This document shows, one piece after another, positions 45,646 through 54,665 of a stretch of 64,000 nucleotides of DNA. Every line of letters begins with the position of its first letter. The stretch's first letter is position 1. The translations under genes were made by a program, and so were the position numbers. Below the pieces are notes generated by a model that was given only the letters and a program-made list of their open reading frames with translations, ran no database searches and had not been told where the DNA came from. Source of the DNA: Streptohalobacillus salinus (lineage in GTDB: Bacteria; Bacillota; Bacilli; Bacillales; Amphibacillaceae); NCBI RefSeq assembly GCF_003201605.1, contig NZ_QJJR01000006.1, positions 1 through 64,000 of the forward strand, in the 5' to 3' direction.

Positions 45646-47499
45646 CTATAACTGATTAACGTTTATTTGAAAAGGCGAGGCAGGTAGACCGGCATGATTG
45701 TAAAGGTTCGCTTCTGAAGGATTATCTTTCCATGCGTAGCGCACCGCATTTACTCTTCCAGTTTTAGGCTTCATTATGCATACAAGTGCTCCTTTAGTTT
45801 CAGCCTGAGTCGGGAGCCATTCCCCGTCTACATTTAACTCAAAACCACACAACTGCTCACCATTTACACGTAGTGCACGGTCGACATAATCAAAACTTAA
45901 TGTCAGTTGATTTGACTGTTCAACCACCCTGTTAATTAACGGTCCCATTGGCGTTAGTGACTGTCCTTTGTGAAAGCGAAAAGCTTGAAGCAAGCGCAAT
46001 GCTACCGTCCGTTTATCTTGTGGATGGAGATCATTCGCTTCACCTACATCAATGGTTGTTGTCATATAGACATGAGGCATCTCAAGTGCTTGACGTTGTT
46101 CATCTCTCAGTAAGGACCAATAACTCTCAACGGTATCATTTCCCGTTCTGAGGTTAGCTAATTGCACATAGAAAAACGGTAACGAACCCTCTTGCCATAA
46201 GTCTCGAAAGTCTTCAACCATGGCACGAAACTTTTTATGATAGCCAATTGGTTCATCCGTATTTGATTCCCCTTGATAAAACAGAACCGCATCAATCGGA
46301 TAGCTTGACAGCGGAGCAATCATCGCGTTGTATAGCCCCACCGGGAAGTTGCGAACAAACGTCGGTGGTAACAAGGCTTCGGTCTTCGTACCCACTTTGT
46401 AGTACCATGTGCCGGTCAGGTCAATGATATCATGATTCACTTCAAAATGATAAGGCATATCTTCGACAAAGCCACCGGTTGATTGGTTCACAATCAACCG
46501 AATCACCAACTGATTCTCACCTGTCTTCAGAAGTTCTTTCGGTACAGGATAGCGTCTAGGTGGGTATTTATAATCTGTCTTACCAATCGAGACACCGTTA
46601 AGAAAAACTTCATCTGCATCTATTAAAGTTCCAAGCTTTAAAAACACATGATTGATTGTTTCCGCCGATACCTCAAAAGTCTTAATGAACCAGACCGCCC
46701 CGAAAAAATTATCTAGAGGGGTTTCAGAAAAGGACTGTGGTACATGAAACGGTCGTGCAGAAGCGAAAAGCGCATCCGTCTGCGTATACCAGTGTTCTAT
46801 CAATCCTAAATCAGTTGCATTTAACGCATGGTACCATTCTGTTTCACGCGTGTTATTTGCTGTTGTGAGTGCAGCTAAATAAGCCTGATCTTTACTTTTT
46901 TCTAACGCCTCGATAGGAAGTTCGAGCGCCCTCAACTTCCCTTCAGAAAGCCATGCTTCAATTGGTGTGCCACCAACAGCTGCTTGTATTAATCCAATCG
47001 GGATACCTGTCTCTTGGTAGCGTTCTTGCGCAAAAAAATAACCTATCGCGCTAAACTGATAATGCGCAGAGGAAACCGCCTTTTCCCAGCACCCTTCTTC
47101 TAACATGGTACGCGGTTCATTAAAATCAAAAACTTGCGGCATTTGAAACTGACGAATAGAGGGTTCATTCACATCAATAAGCAAATCCTTAAATAAATCT
47201 AGCGTTCGATTGAGTGGCAATTCCATGTTCGATTGGCCACCCAGTAAAAAGACTTCTCCACTTAGTATATCTTCAATTTCGACGGTCTCATCACCAACAA
47301 TAGTGAGTCGATAGGGCCCTCCCACTGGAAATGGATCCAGCGTAACAGCGAAGTCTCCCCATTCATCTGCGGTCACTTCGTAACTTTTCATTTCAGTCGT
47401 CACGATAACGGGTAGCAATGGCTCGGTTACACCTTGCAATTCAAATGGTGCGTCATGCTTGATTACCATACCGTTTCCGATTATCTTCGATAATTGCAT
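45646..47499 (-). CDS. Sialate O-acetylesterase family enzyme (SGNH fold)
   Basis: A 617-residue carbohydrate esterase. The nucleophile is in LLGGQSNMELP (about residue 90), an oxyanion region in FYQGESNTDEP, and the Asp-x-x-His end in ANDLHPQDK. A jelly-roll insert (about 260-370, with FLKLGTLIDADEVFLNG) splits the catalytic domain, as usual for this family. No signal peptide, so it would deacetylate imported glycans. An AGAGG site serves ATG codons at 47502 or 47499; the second has better spacing. Among GH2, GH3 and GH43 enzymes it suggests use of acetylated plant or host oligosaccharides. Confidence 0.83.
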   Translation of the reverse strand: MQLSKIIGNGMVIKHDAPFELQGVTEPLLPVIVTTEMKSYEVTADEWGDFAVTLDPFPVGGPYRLTIVGDETVEIEDILSGEVFLLGGQSNMELPLNRTLDLFKDLLIDVNEPSIRQFQMPQVFDFNEPRTMLEEGCWEKAVSSAHYQFSAIGYFFAQERYQETGIPIGLIQAAVGGTPIEAWLSEGKLRALELPIEALEKSKDQAYLAALTTANNTRETEWYHALNATDLGLIEHWYTQTDALFASARPFHVPQSFSETPLDNFFGAVWFIKTFEVSAETINHVFLKLGTLIDADEVFLNGVSIGKTDYKYPPRRYPVPKELLKTGENQLVIRLIVNQSTGGFVEDMPYHFEVNHDIIDLTGTWYYKVGTKTEALLPPTFVRNFPVGLYNAMIAPLSSYPIDAVLFYQGESNTDEPIGYHKKFRAMVEDFRDLWQEGSLPFFYVQLANLRTGNDTVESYWSLLRDEQRQALEMPHVYMTTTIDVGEANDLHPQDKRTVALRLLQAFRFHKGQSLTPMGPLINRVVEQSNQLTLSFDYVDRALRVNGEQLCGFELNVDGEWLPTQAETKGALVCIMKPKTGRVNAVRYAWKDNPSEANLYNHAGLPASPFQINVNQL

Positions 47500-47616
47500 C
47501 ATTATCACCTCTAGCTAAACCTTAGCACAACTCCCATTCTATTGCCTTTTAGAAAACAAAGCTTTGACAAGAAAAACTAAATATCTTTACCTTAGGTCAT
47601 GTCATGTCACAGAAAA

Positions 47617-47647
47617 AGAACTTCCCTAATTGAATTAGGAAAGTTCT
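47617..47647 (-). terminator. Terminator after wrbA
   Basis: AGAACTTTCCTAAT and ATTAGGGAAGTTCT form a stem with one mismatch and 3-nt loop on the minus strand, followed by five T. It starts 15 bp past the wrbA stop. Confidence 0.8.
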
Positions 47648-47661
47648 AAGGTACAACCATT

Positions 47662-48273
47662 TTATTTGGTGCCGTTTTTAACCATCTCAGCAATTGAAAC
47701 GGTCCGTTTGGCTTGGTATTTGACAGATCCTTCAACATCTTCAACCATGTTACCGGATTGGTCGACAGAAACACTCGTACCATACGGGTTACCTCCAGCA
47801 TTCATTACGACTGGATCAGAATACCCTGGTGTCACAATAATTGCACCCCAGTGCATCATTACTGTATAGAGCGATAGAAGGGTTGCTTCTTGCCCCCCGT
47901 GTGGATTTTGAGCGGAAGTCATCGCACTGACGACTTTATTAACTGTTTTTCCTTGCGACCAAATTGGGCCCTGCATATCAATAAACTGTTTCAATTGTGA
48001 TGGCACCGTACCAAAACGTGTCGGTGCACTAAAGATAATTGCATCTGCCCACTCAATATCATCAGATGTTGCGACAGGAATATCTTTTGTTTGCTCAACC
48101 GTTTTACTCCACGTTTCGTTTCCTTCAATCACGCTGTCAGGTGCCAGTTCTTGCACTTTCAACAATCTTACTTCGGCACCATTTTCTTCAGCACCTGCTT
48201 TGGCCCATTTTGCGAGTTGTACGTTGGTACCACCCATACTGTAAAAAATAACTGCTACATTTGTTTTTGTCAT
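47662..48273 (-). CDS. wrbA: NAD(P)H:quinone oxidoreductase, WrbA family
   Basis: A 203-residue flavodoxin-fold enzyme with FYSMGGTNVQLAKW (FMN phosphate loop, about 10-23), SAPTRFGTVPSQLKQFID (about 82-99) and the MTSAQNPHGGQEATLLSLY stretch typical of WrbA. It reduces quinones by two electrons and so limits radical formation. AAAGGAG precedes the ATG. A flavin-reductase-like gene is 84 bp upstream on the same strand. Confidence 0.9.
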   Translation of the reverse strand: MTKTNVAVIFYSMGGTNVQLAKWAKAGAEENGAEVRLLKVQELAPDSVIEGNETWSKTVEQTKDIPVATSDDIEWADAIIFSAPTRFGTVPSQLKQFIDMQGPIWSQGKTVNKVVSAMTSAQNPHGGQEATLLSLYTVMMHWGAIIVTPGYSDPVVMNAGGNPYGTSVSVDQSGNMVEDVEGSVKYQAKRTVSIAEMVKNGTK

Positions 48274-48356
48274 GTAAAATCTCTCCTTTAGTTTTTTATT
48301 ATTTTATTAGCTTACTTGAACAGCCCTGTCAACAAATACTTACACCTTTCCGTTTG

Positions 48357-48950
48357 TTACTTCGGTCGTGTTAAGGAAAATGTTGCGCCACTTTTCATAT
48401 AGGTTGAGCCAGCTAAACGACTAACCGGTTGTAACCCCGTTAAACTATAATCGGTTTGATTAAGGTATTGATCTTCAACGTGGTACTGAATAATACGTCC
48501 AATAATCAAATCTACAGTCTCATCAATTGTAATAATCTGATGCGTTACACACTCCATGCGGATTTTAGCTTCCCTAATGCCATCAACATCAACGTGTGTG
48601 CTTCTCACCCGAGTAAGTCCAGCAAACGTAATTTCGCTTTCCGTACACGGTAATGGTTTAGCTGTTTGGTTAATTTTCTCAACGTTTGCCTCATCAACTA
48701 AGTGAATCACAAACGCTCCATTCTCAGCAATATTTCTAGCTGTATCTTTCATTTGTTTATCTTTACGTTGAACCGCAAGTGAGACAAGTGGCGGGTCAGA
48801 TGAAACAACATTAAAATAGCTAAATGGTGCGCCATTTAAAACATCGCCATTTAGCGATGTAACAAACGCAATCGGCCTGGGCACGACCGTGCCGGTTAAC
48901 AATTTATACTGTTCTCTTTCTGTTAAATGAGCGGGATCAATTTGTACCAT
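48357..48950 (-). CDS. Flavin reductase-like (FMN-binding split barrel) protein
   Basis: A 197-residue protein with the split-barrel flavin-binding pattern: REQYKLLTGTVVPRPIAFVTS (about 12-32), NGAPFSYFNVVSSDPPLVSL (about 39-58) and KDTARNIAENGAFVIHLVDE (about 68-87). Members reduce or simply bind FMN; the partner enzyme is unknown. The ATG at 48950 follows AGGTG; a GTG one codon earlier is an alternative. It precedes wrbA, another flavoprotein. The 432-bp gap 48951-49382 upstream shows no gene. Confidence 0.85.
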   Translation of the reverse strand: MVQIDPAHLTEREQYKLLTGTVVPRPIAFVTSLNGDVLNGAPFSYFNVVSSDPPLVSLAVQRKDKQMKDTARNIAENGAFVIHLVDEANVEKINQTAKPLPCTESEITFAGLTRVRSTHVDVDGIREAKIRMECVTHQIITIDETVDLIIGRIIQYHVEDQYLNQTDYSLTGLQPVSRLAGSTYMKSGATFSLTRPK

Positions 48951-49382
48951 CACAGCACCTGCCTTTTTATCTCGATTTCAAGATAAATATACCATACGAA
49001 CTTTTCTATTACAAGCAAAAGGGCTTCGCTTGTTTACATTCTTCACTTAATTTTTAGTATTTAAACCTCTTTTTAAGTTCTTTTCGTTTGATTTTTTAGT
49101 CATGATTTTATTCACTTTCCGCCATTATCTTGACGTTCAAGTGCTTGCCATTTCATTTGCTCGTTCTAATTAATCTCTATCAGGACCGTTCTGTCACTAA
49201 ATAGTACGTATGAAAGGATTAGTAAACTAAAGGCAATGCTTTACTCTAAACTTTTTCTTGAAAGTAAGTTTTTAATAACATGATAGGCCGAGACGTGGGT
49301 TTAACTATACATCTCCCGCAAAAAAATGTAGACTTAATCTAGCAAGATATAAAAATAACAAGACAGAATTGAGGTTTTATTA

Positions 49383-50969
49383 GTGAAAAATCGCTTGATA
49401 CGATGGGCTCCCCATCTGCTACTCATTGTTTTAATGTTCATTCTGAACTACATCTATTTACCGGCGTTTACCATTCAGTCGCCTGGATTCAGATTTTTTA
49501 TCGCTTTCTTCTTCGTTGCCCTACTTATTATTGAAGTCGGGATCGATGTTAGTTTTCAGCGCAAGCAAATAAGCCGCATAAAATACGGTATACTTGCGCT
49601 TCCGATTCTCCTTGTTGGTCTCACATTTGTAATTCAATTGTTCAATAGTCCCTTCTTCCGGGCAACCGACTATGCCGAATTAATTGAAGTTGAAGAAAAG
49701 GATTTTGAAACAGATTTCTTTCAAATGGATACAGAGCAAATCCCAATGATGGACCGGGATACTGCCGAACGGTTAGGAAGTCGTCGAATTGGATCAATGA
49801 GTGAGTTGGTTTCACAATTTGTCCCAGCCAACACTTACACACAAATCAACATTGATAACGCGCCTTTTCGTGTTACCCCACTCGAATATGCTGGTTTTAT
49901 GCAGTGGTTCAATAACAGAAATGAAGGCATCCCCAATTATTTAAAAGTTGATATGGTTTCTGGGGACGTTGTTGTTGAAGAATTAGAAAACGAAATAAAA
50001 TATAGTCATTCTGAACGTTTCTCTCGTAATGTAAAGCGCCACTTAAGAAAGAATTATCCGACATTAATGTTTAGAGACCCTTCCTTTGAAGTAGACGATA
50101 CGGGACATCCGCATTATGTGGCGACAACGTATGAAAATAAATTTTTATTCACTCAACAAGAACCAAGTGGGGTCATCATTCTAGATGCGGTCACTGGTGA
50201 AACAAGTGCCTACGCATTAGATGAGATGCCCACGTGGATGGACCGGATCTATTCAGCTGAATTAATTATTCGCCAGCTTAATTATCGCGGACAATACACA
50301 AGCGGCTATTTAAATAGTGTGTTTCAAAAACGTGGTGTAACGCGTACCACCGAAGGTTACAACTATTTACCGATGAACGATGATATATATCTGTATACCG
50401 GGGTAACTTCAGTTAATCGCGATGCTTCAAATATTGGTTTTTATCTTGTTAACTTACGAACAAAAGAAACAGAATATTACCCTGTTACATCAGCAGATGA
50501 ATATTCTGCGATGGAATCAGCTGAAGGTAGCTTGCAACAAATGCGTTACACCTCTACCTTCCCACTGCTGATTAATTTAAATGATCGTCCGTTTTATATC
50601 TCATCTCTAAAAGATGATTCCGGATTGGTTCGTGCTTATGCCCTCGTCGATGCCCAAGATTATCAAAAGGTCTTAACAAGCGACACTGTTGAAGGGTTAA
50701 TCGAACAAGTCAACGGCAATACAGAAACACCAATTGAAGTAGAAGAAATTGAAACAGACGAAGCATTAACAACCATCACTGGACAGGTGGAAAACATTTC
50801 TCAAGCTGTCCGTTCTGGTGATACCATCTATTACTTTATGATCGACGGCTCAATTTATAAAGCATCGATTGATTTAAGTGATGCCCTACCATTCATTAAT
50901 CAGGGCGATAACATTGAGGGTGACGTCAATGAAGATAATGATTTCCGCTCAATCACCGTTAATCCCTAA
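49383..50969 (+). CDS. Large membrane-anchored protein of unknown function
   Basis: A 528-residue protein with a GTG start after TGAGG. Three hydrophobic helices lie at about 8-26, 34-52 and 65-86; the remaining 440 residues are soluble and presumably extracellular, rich in beta segments, with an acidic linker (TETPIEVEEIETDEA, about 452-466) and a C-terminal small beta domain (about 470-525, TTITGQVENISQAVRSGDTI). No catalytic motif is recognisable. Similar long proteins occur in Bacilli without a known role. It is a single-gene unit with a strong terminator. Confidence 0.6.
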   Translation: MKNRLIRWAPHLLLIVLMFILNYIYLPAFTIQSPGFRFFIAFFFVALLIIEVGIDVSFQRKQISRIKYGILALPILLVGLTFVIQLFNSPFFRATDYAELIEVEEKDFETDFFQMDTEQIPMMDRDTAERLGSRRIGSMSELVSQFVPANTYTQINIDNAPFRVTPLEYAGFMQWFNNRNEGIPNYLKVDMVSGDVVVEELENEIKYSHSERFSRNVKRHLRKNYPTLMFRDPSFEVDDTGHPHYVATTYENKFLFTQQEPSGVIILDAVTGETSAYALDEMPTWMDRIYSAELIIRQLNYRGQYTSGYLNSVFQKRGVTRTTEGYNYLPMNDDIYLYTGVTSVNRDASNIGFYLVNLRTKETEYYPVTSADEYSAMESAEGSLQQMRYTSTFPLLINLNDRPFYISSLKDDSGLVRAYALVDAQDYQKVLTSDTVEGLIEQVNGNTETPIEVEEIETDEALTTITGQVENISQAVRSGDTIYYFMIDGSIYKASIDLSDALPFINQGDNIEGDVNEDNDFRSITVNP

Positions 50970-50982
50970 ACCAACTATAAAA

Positions 50983-51020
50983 AGCGCCGTTACTCGAATC
51001 ACTGAGTAACGGCGCTATTT
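50983..51020. terminator. Bidirectional terminator
   Basis: A perfect 13-bp stem AGCGCCGTTACTC with its complement (8-nt loop), A run before and ATTTTTTG after. It lies between converging genes. Confidence 0.85.
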
Positions 51021-51063
51021 TTTGTTCATTTCTAGCTGCTATTTTTATTGTAGTCATGCGCTC

Positions 51064-52044
51064 TTAACTTTTAAGCTTAATCGGCGCTTTCTTTTCCACA
51101 GACGATTGAACCGCATCGGTGATGCGTTGCGTTTGAAACGCATCTGAATATGTTGATAAAACCTGCTGATCCTCACCAGAGGTAATCGCGGCAATAAATG
51201 CTTCGTCTTCTAGCCAGTATGCATCTAACGTATCCGGAATGATTTGCTTTTCTTTAGCCGTTTCAATTATTAATTCGTCCGGCGTCCAGCGAATAATTGC
51301 TTGATCAGTATACATAGTAAATCCAACTGCATCTAAGCCCTCTGGTAAGATACACGTGTTGGTGACATTAGCAACAACACCTGAGGCAAACTGGATATTT
51401 AACGTACCAACATCCGCAACGGTAACGTCATCAGCTTGGTTAGCCATCACTCGGTTACCAACATACGCTTGTACCTCAACCACCTCACCAATAAGATATC
51501 GCATGAGATCAACAATATGTGTGGTTTGTTCATTAAACTGACCACCTGATAATGCTTGATTGCGCCACCAGCTCACGCCAGGCATCGCTCCCATCCACTG
51601 GCCCGTCACCATCCCAACGGTGTGGTCTTTTAAGATGTCTTTGAGGTATTGGATCGACTCACGGTAACGAAAGTGATAGCCAACAGCCGTAACTAACGGT
51701 TGGCGGGTAAGTGCGGCAAAGATTTCTTCTGGTTTGTCTATCGTCACACCTAATGGTTTTTCGACAAAAAACGGAATGCGGCGTTTAATTAGTTCCAATT
51801 CCATCTCGCCATGCGCCATCGGTGGGACACAAAGATAGACGCCATCTAAGGCTTGTTTGTCTAACATTGTTTCGAAATTTTCATATCCTTTAGCACCGTC
51901 GAATTGCTCGGCGAACCGCTCTGCTTTCTGTTGACTTGTTCCACACACCGCAACAACCATCACACCTTCCATGGCTGTTAAAATCTCTGCATGTTTTTGA
52001 CTGAAGTTTCCCGTTCCTACGATACCAATTTTTACTGTCATCAT
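51064..52044 (-). CDS. Gfo/Idh/MocA family oxidoreductase
   Basis: A 326-residue NAD(P)-dependent dehydrogenase: Rossmann motif GIVGTGNFSQKHAEIL (about 7-22), the EKPLG motif (about 95-99) with the family's key Lys, and a C-terminal alpha/beta domain with GGQFNEQTTHIVDLMRYLIG (about 167-186) carrying the usual acid-base His. Family members oxidise sugars, inositols or related alcohols. GGAGGGGGAG precedes two adjacent ATG codons. Stands alone; substrate unknown. Confidence 0.87.
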   Translation of the reverse strand: MMTVKIGIVGTGNFSQKHAEILTAMEGVMVVAVCGTSQQKAERFAEQFDGAKGYENFETMLDKQALDGVYLCVPPMAHGEMELELIKRRIPFFVEKPLGVTIDKPEEIFAALTRQPLVTAVGYHFRYRESIQYLKDILKDHTVGMVTGQWMGAMPGVSWWRNQALSGGQFNEQTTHIVDLMRYLIGEVVEVQAYVGNRVMANQADDVTVADVGTLNIQFASGVVANVTNTCILPEGLDAVGFTMYTDQAIIRWTPDELIIETAKEKQIIPDTLDAYWLEDEAFIAAITSGEDQQVLSTYSDAFQTQRITDAVQSSVEKKAPIKLKS

Positions 52045-52146
52045 GCTCCCCCTCCAGATATGTAACTTAGTTAATTAATTTACTTTATTTTAACGCTAAT
52101 GCTACTCATCCGCAACTATCAGATCATGCGCCTGAATCAACCTCGA

Positions 52147-53001
52147 TCATTCAAAAGCTGTTCGATGCAGGGTTGCGAAGCTCTTAAAGGACCGAGGTTG
52201 CTGCCCCGTTAAATCTTCAAAACACGTGGTAACTTTTTTCGCGGTTCCCAAACGGGTCATCAAATAGAGCATCACAGTTACATTTACATAGGCTTTATTT
52301 AAACCACGTGTGTTGATGTAGTAGGAACGGTATTTTAAAAAGCCAGGTTTCTTGTAGCGAATCACCCGGCCCGTGACTTCTGATAGGATCTCAGCAATTT
52401 GATAATAATTAAGTGCCTCTGGTCCAGTAATCGTGTGCGTGGTGCACTTATAGAGATCTGGGCGATGTAACACCGTCGCAATAGCTAAACCAATATCCGC
52501 TGCATCGATAAAGCTCGTTTTACTTCTTCCTGCCGGAACAAAAATTTCATTGTTCTGTTTAATTTCTAAAGCGTGAATACCCGATAAATTCTGCATAAAA
52601 AAACCGGGACGTATATGCGCATATGGCAAACCCAAGTGTTCAATATATTTTTCAATCTTATGATGAGGTGGAATCGGGTTGTTCTCAATCCCCATTAAAG
52701 ATAGAAATGCGAGCAATTTAGGCTTTGTTTCACGTAACGCATCCAAAAACGGGTAAAGATCTTCAGGTTTACCGAGATGAGGCGGGCGCACTAAAAAGAT
52801 TCGGTCGACACCCTCTAGTGCTTCTTTAAATGTTTCTGGTTTCGTGAAGTCTAAATGAACAATCTGGCAATCCTTTCCGAATCTTTCACTTAATTTCGAA
52901 GGGTGTCTACTAGCGACAACAACCTCCTCATCCATGGCTAATAATTCGCTTACTACATACTGCCCCACATTACCAGTGGCTCCGGTGACTAATACTTTCA
53001 C
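52147..53001 (-). CDS. NmrA-like NAD(P)-binding protein
   Basis: A 284-residue atypical short-chain dehydrogenase with the N-terminal GATGNVGQYV nucleotide motif, HLDFTKPETF and IRPGFFMQNLSG (about 133-144). It lacks the classical Tyr-x-x-x-Lys pair at the usual place, so it may be a redox-sensing or quinone-reductase-like member. The start is GTG at 53001, overlapping the stop of the MarR-like gene as GTGA, with GGAGGAG 8 nt upstream. The MarR pairing suggests induction by a small electrophile. Confidence 0.84.
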   Translation of the reverse strand: MKVLVTGATGNVGQYVVSELLAMDEEVVVASRHPSKLSERFGKDCQIVHLDFTKPETFKEALEGVDRIFLVRPPHLGKPEDLYPFLDALRETKPKLLAFLSLMGIENNPIPPHHKIEKYIEHLGLPYAHIRPGFFMQNLSGIHALEIKQNNEIFVPAGRSKTSFIDAADIGLAIATVLHRPDLYKCTTHTITGPEALNYYQIAEILSEVTGRVIRYKKPGFLKYRSYYINTRGLNKAYVNVTVMLYLMTRLGTAKKVTTCFEDLTGQQPRSFKSFATLHRTAFE

Positions 53002-53276
53002 ACGGTCATCTCCTCCAAGGTTTGATTTGCTTGTTGCATAAGTTTTATCAGTTGATAAAAATCCTCTTCACCCATCGCGTCATGAAGGTGCTGGATGGAT
53101 GCAAGATAGGTATCAAAGGTGGCATCAACAAACTGCTCTCCCTTCTCTGTTGTTAACACACAATCGCTACGCCGATCTGCTTGATTTGCTTCTTTATACA
53201 AGTAGCCTGCTTTAATTAATCGCTTTAAAGTTGCTGTTTCCGATGGTTTTGCAATTTTGAAGAACCGGCTAATCAT
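52998..53276 (-). CDS. Short MarR-like regulator, probably N-terminally truncated
   Basis: A 92-residue winged-helix fragment: FFKIAKPSETATLKRLIKAG (recognition helix), then EANQADRRSDCVLTTEKGE (wing) and a C-terminal dimer helix. Full MarR proteins are about 140 residues, so some 45 N-terminal residues are missing. No ribosome site precedes the ATG (the coding strand reads CCTGTCCTCC there), and the frame stays open only to a stop near 53320. It may be a pseudogene or use an unusual start. The downstream NmrA gene is coupled to it. A palindrome lies 24 bp upstream. Confidence 0.55.
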   Translation of the reverse strand: MISRFFKIAKPSETATLKRLIKAGYLYKEANQADRRSDCVLTTEKGEQFVDATFDTYLASIQHLHDAMGEEDFYQLIKLMQQANQTLEEMTV

Positions 53277-53299
53277 AAGTAGGGAGGACAGGAAGTTCC

Positions 53300-53315
53300 C
53301 TCTATAATTATAGAG
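53300..53315. promoter_or_regulatory. Palindrome upstream of the short marR gene
   Basis: CTCTATAATTATAGAG is a perfect 16-bp palindrome 24 bp before the start codon, where a MarR operator would be expected. It could also overlap a -10 element (TATAAT on both strands). Confidence 0.45.
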
Positions 53316-53342
53316 AAATTATCCCTTTATTTCTTTGCGTCA

Positions 53343-53395
53343 TCAATTTACTAAAGACCTTCATTAACTGTGGGGAATCCAAAGTCTCCAGAAGT
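53343..53395 (+). repeat. Direct repeat, copy 1 (next to the DUF2089 gene pair)
   Basis: About 53 bp, beginning TCAATTTACTAAA and containing GTGGGGAATCCAAAGTCTCCA, align without gaps to 54233-54285 at roughly 70 percent identity. The two copies bracket the DUF2089 gene and its membrane partner. Both also read on the minus strand as similar peptides ending FSKL, so they may be scraps of a duplicated coding sequence. Confidence 0.5.
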
Positions 53396-53402
53396 GTCTT
53401 AG

Positions 53403-53792
53403 TTATTCTAAATCTTGAATATTCATCTTATCCAACTGATTTTTCACCTTTATCTTTTTTCTGTTTGCTATATAAATTAACAGTAAGATTAACGTTGGAA
53501 TATTCGATATTAAAAAAACAAAGAATATATTTAAAACTGATACTTCTTGATTGACCGTAACTTTACTAACTACGTTACCATCAACTATTTCTGTTAGATT
53601 AGTCACCGTCGAGCCAAACGGCAGCATAGAAAAGATGATAAATGAGGCGCACACAAAACAGATAAATGGAAGAATGAGCCCTAACCATTTGTTATGCTTC
53701 TTTGATAAAGAAATTTGCAGCCACACAACTCCACCAACAATTGATAAAATAACAAACAAATAAATTCCCGAAAAATAAACTATTGCATCCAT
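53403..53792 (-). CDS. Membrane protein paired with DUF2089 regulator
   Basis: A 129-residue protein with three hydrophobic helices (about 5-27, 36-56 and 87-108), an extracytoplasmic loop with TEIVDGNVVSKVTVNQE, and a basic-acidic tail KKIKVKNQLDKMNIQDLE. GGAGG precedes the ATG and the gene starts 3 bp after the DUF2089 gene, so they are one operon. DUF2089 genes in Bacilli are commonly followed by small membrane proteins of unknown role. Confidence 0.6.
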   Translation of the reverse strand: MDAIVYFSGIYLFVILSIVGGVVWLQISLSKKHNKWLGLILPFICFVCASFIIFSMLPFGSTVTNLTEIVDGNVVSKVTVNQEVSVLNIFFVFLISNIPTLILLLIYIANRKKIKVKNQLDKMNIQDLE

Positions 53793-53795
53793 CGC

Positions 53796-54098
53796 TTATG
53801 ATTCCTCCTTCTTTGTTTTTTTATATTCATTTATTAAAATTTTGGCAGTATCAAAGTCAATTTTTTCATCCACGGCAAGCCTTTTTATTAAAGAAATGTA
53901 AGGCTCATTTGCAGTCTCTTCGCTAATTTGTATTTTTTGAATTAGTTTATCAAGTCGAAGTCGTACTGTTGGATAGGTAACTCCGTATACCTTAGCAATT
54001 TCTTTCAATGATCCTGATGACAATATAAACTTCTTTATGAACGCTATATCTTGATCATCAAGATTTGCCATCCACTCTGGTACAATCTCTGTCTGCAT
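53796..54098 (-). CDS. DUF2089 family HTH protein
   Basis: A 100-residue protein with the family opening IVPEWMANLDDQDIAFIKKF and a helix-turn-helix SGSLKEIAKVYGVTYPTVRLRLDKLIQKI (about 27-55), followed by a helical tail. The zinc ribbon found at the N-terminus of longer DUF2089 proteins is absent. It is probably a transcriptional regulator of the membrane gene 3 bp downstream. AAAGGGG precedes the ATG. A/T-rich imperfect repeats of TTAAAG/CTTTAG lie upstream at 54128-54165. Confidence 0.75.
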   Translation of the reverse strand: MQTEIVPEWMANLDDQDIAFIKKFILSSGSLKEIAKVYGVTYPTVRLRLDKLIQKIQISEETANEPYISLIKRLAVDEKIDFDTAKILINEYKKTKKEES

Positions 54099-54232
54099 GA
54101 CAATACCCCTTTCATTATTTTAATAATATTAAAGATAACATTTAACATTATTAAAGTCAATCTTTAGTATATTTGAAATTATATTATTATAGCGTTAATG
54201 CCGAAGAAATTCATCTTCATTTCATTAGCTTT

Positions 54233-54285
54233 TCAATTTACTAAATGCGCACGTTATCCGTGAGGAATCTGAAGTCTTCAATGTT
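54233..54285 (+). repeat. Direct repeat, copy 2
   Basis: Matches 53343-53395 in the same orientation, 890 bp away, beginning with the same 13 bases TCAATTTACTAAA. It lies in a 703-bp gap (54099-54801) without an intact gene; see also the remnant at 54398. Confidence 0.5.
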
Positions 54286-54397
54286 GGATTACTCACGAAT
54301 TTTGCTCTTGACTTATTGATTTTACCACTTAAAAATTCAAGGCTACTGCATAGCTTTTTTATGAGAAATACATTTCAAAATATGATACTACAGAAAA

Positions 54398-54535
54398 ATG
54401 ATATCGCTCAGTATTGGGTTCGTTTTCTTCACTTGCTTTCTTGTATTGATGGGTGTCATATTTTAGTCTTTTTATTCAAGTGAAGAACAACTGTATGCGG
54501 CGAATCGAGGTCAGTTTTGTGAATGTCTAGAATGA
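54398..54535 (+). pseudogene. Possible membrane-protein remnant with an internal stop
   Basis: A frame starting MISLSIGFVFFTCFLVLMGVIF, then a TAG at 54464-54466, then SFYSSEEQLYAANRGQF and a TGA at 54533. The first part is a good membrane helix and the second a plausible loop, so this may be the N-terminal scrap of a membrane protein such as a sensor. No clear ribosome site. Low certainty. Confidence 0.25.
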
Positions 54536-54624
54536 TGACTTCTGTTTTATTAATTTGCAGTTTTCTTGGAACAACATTTATAATAATTTCGAAAACACCG
54601 ATATTTTGTTGACATTACACGAAT

Positions 54625-54665
54625 AAAACACAGGTTTCATCAACGTAAGATGAAACCTGTGTTTT
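54625..54665. terminator. Strong hairpin terminator downstream of the rRNA methyltransferase
   Basis: A perfect stem of about 17 bp (AAAACACAGGTTTCATC and complement, 7-nt loop) with T or A runs on either strand. It lies about 136 bp past the methyltransferase stop. Confidence 0.75.

Noticed and set aside
48951-49382. Gene or regulatory RNA in the gap before the 528-residue protein
   Set aside because: No open frame with a ribosome site and no strong hairpin was found.
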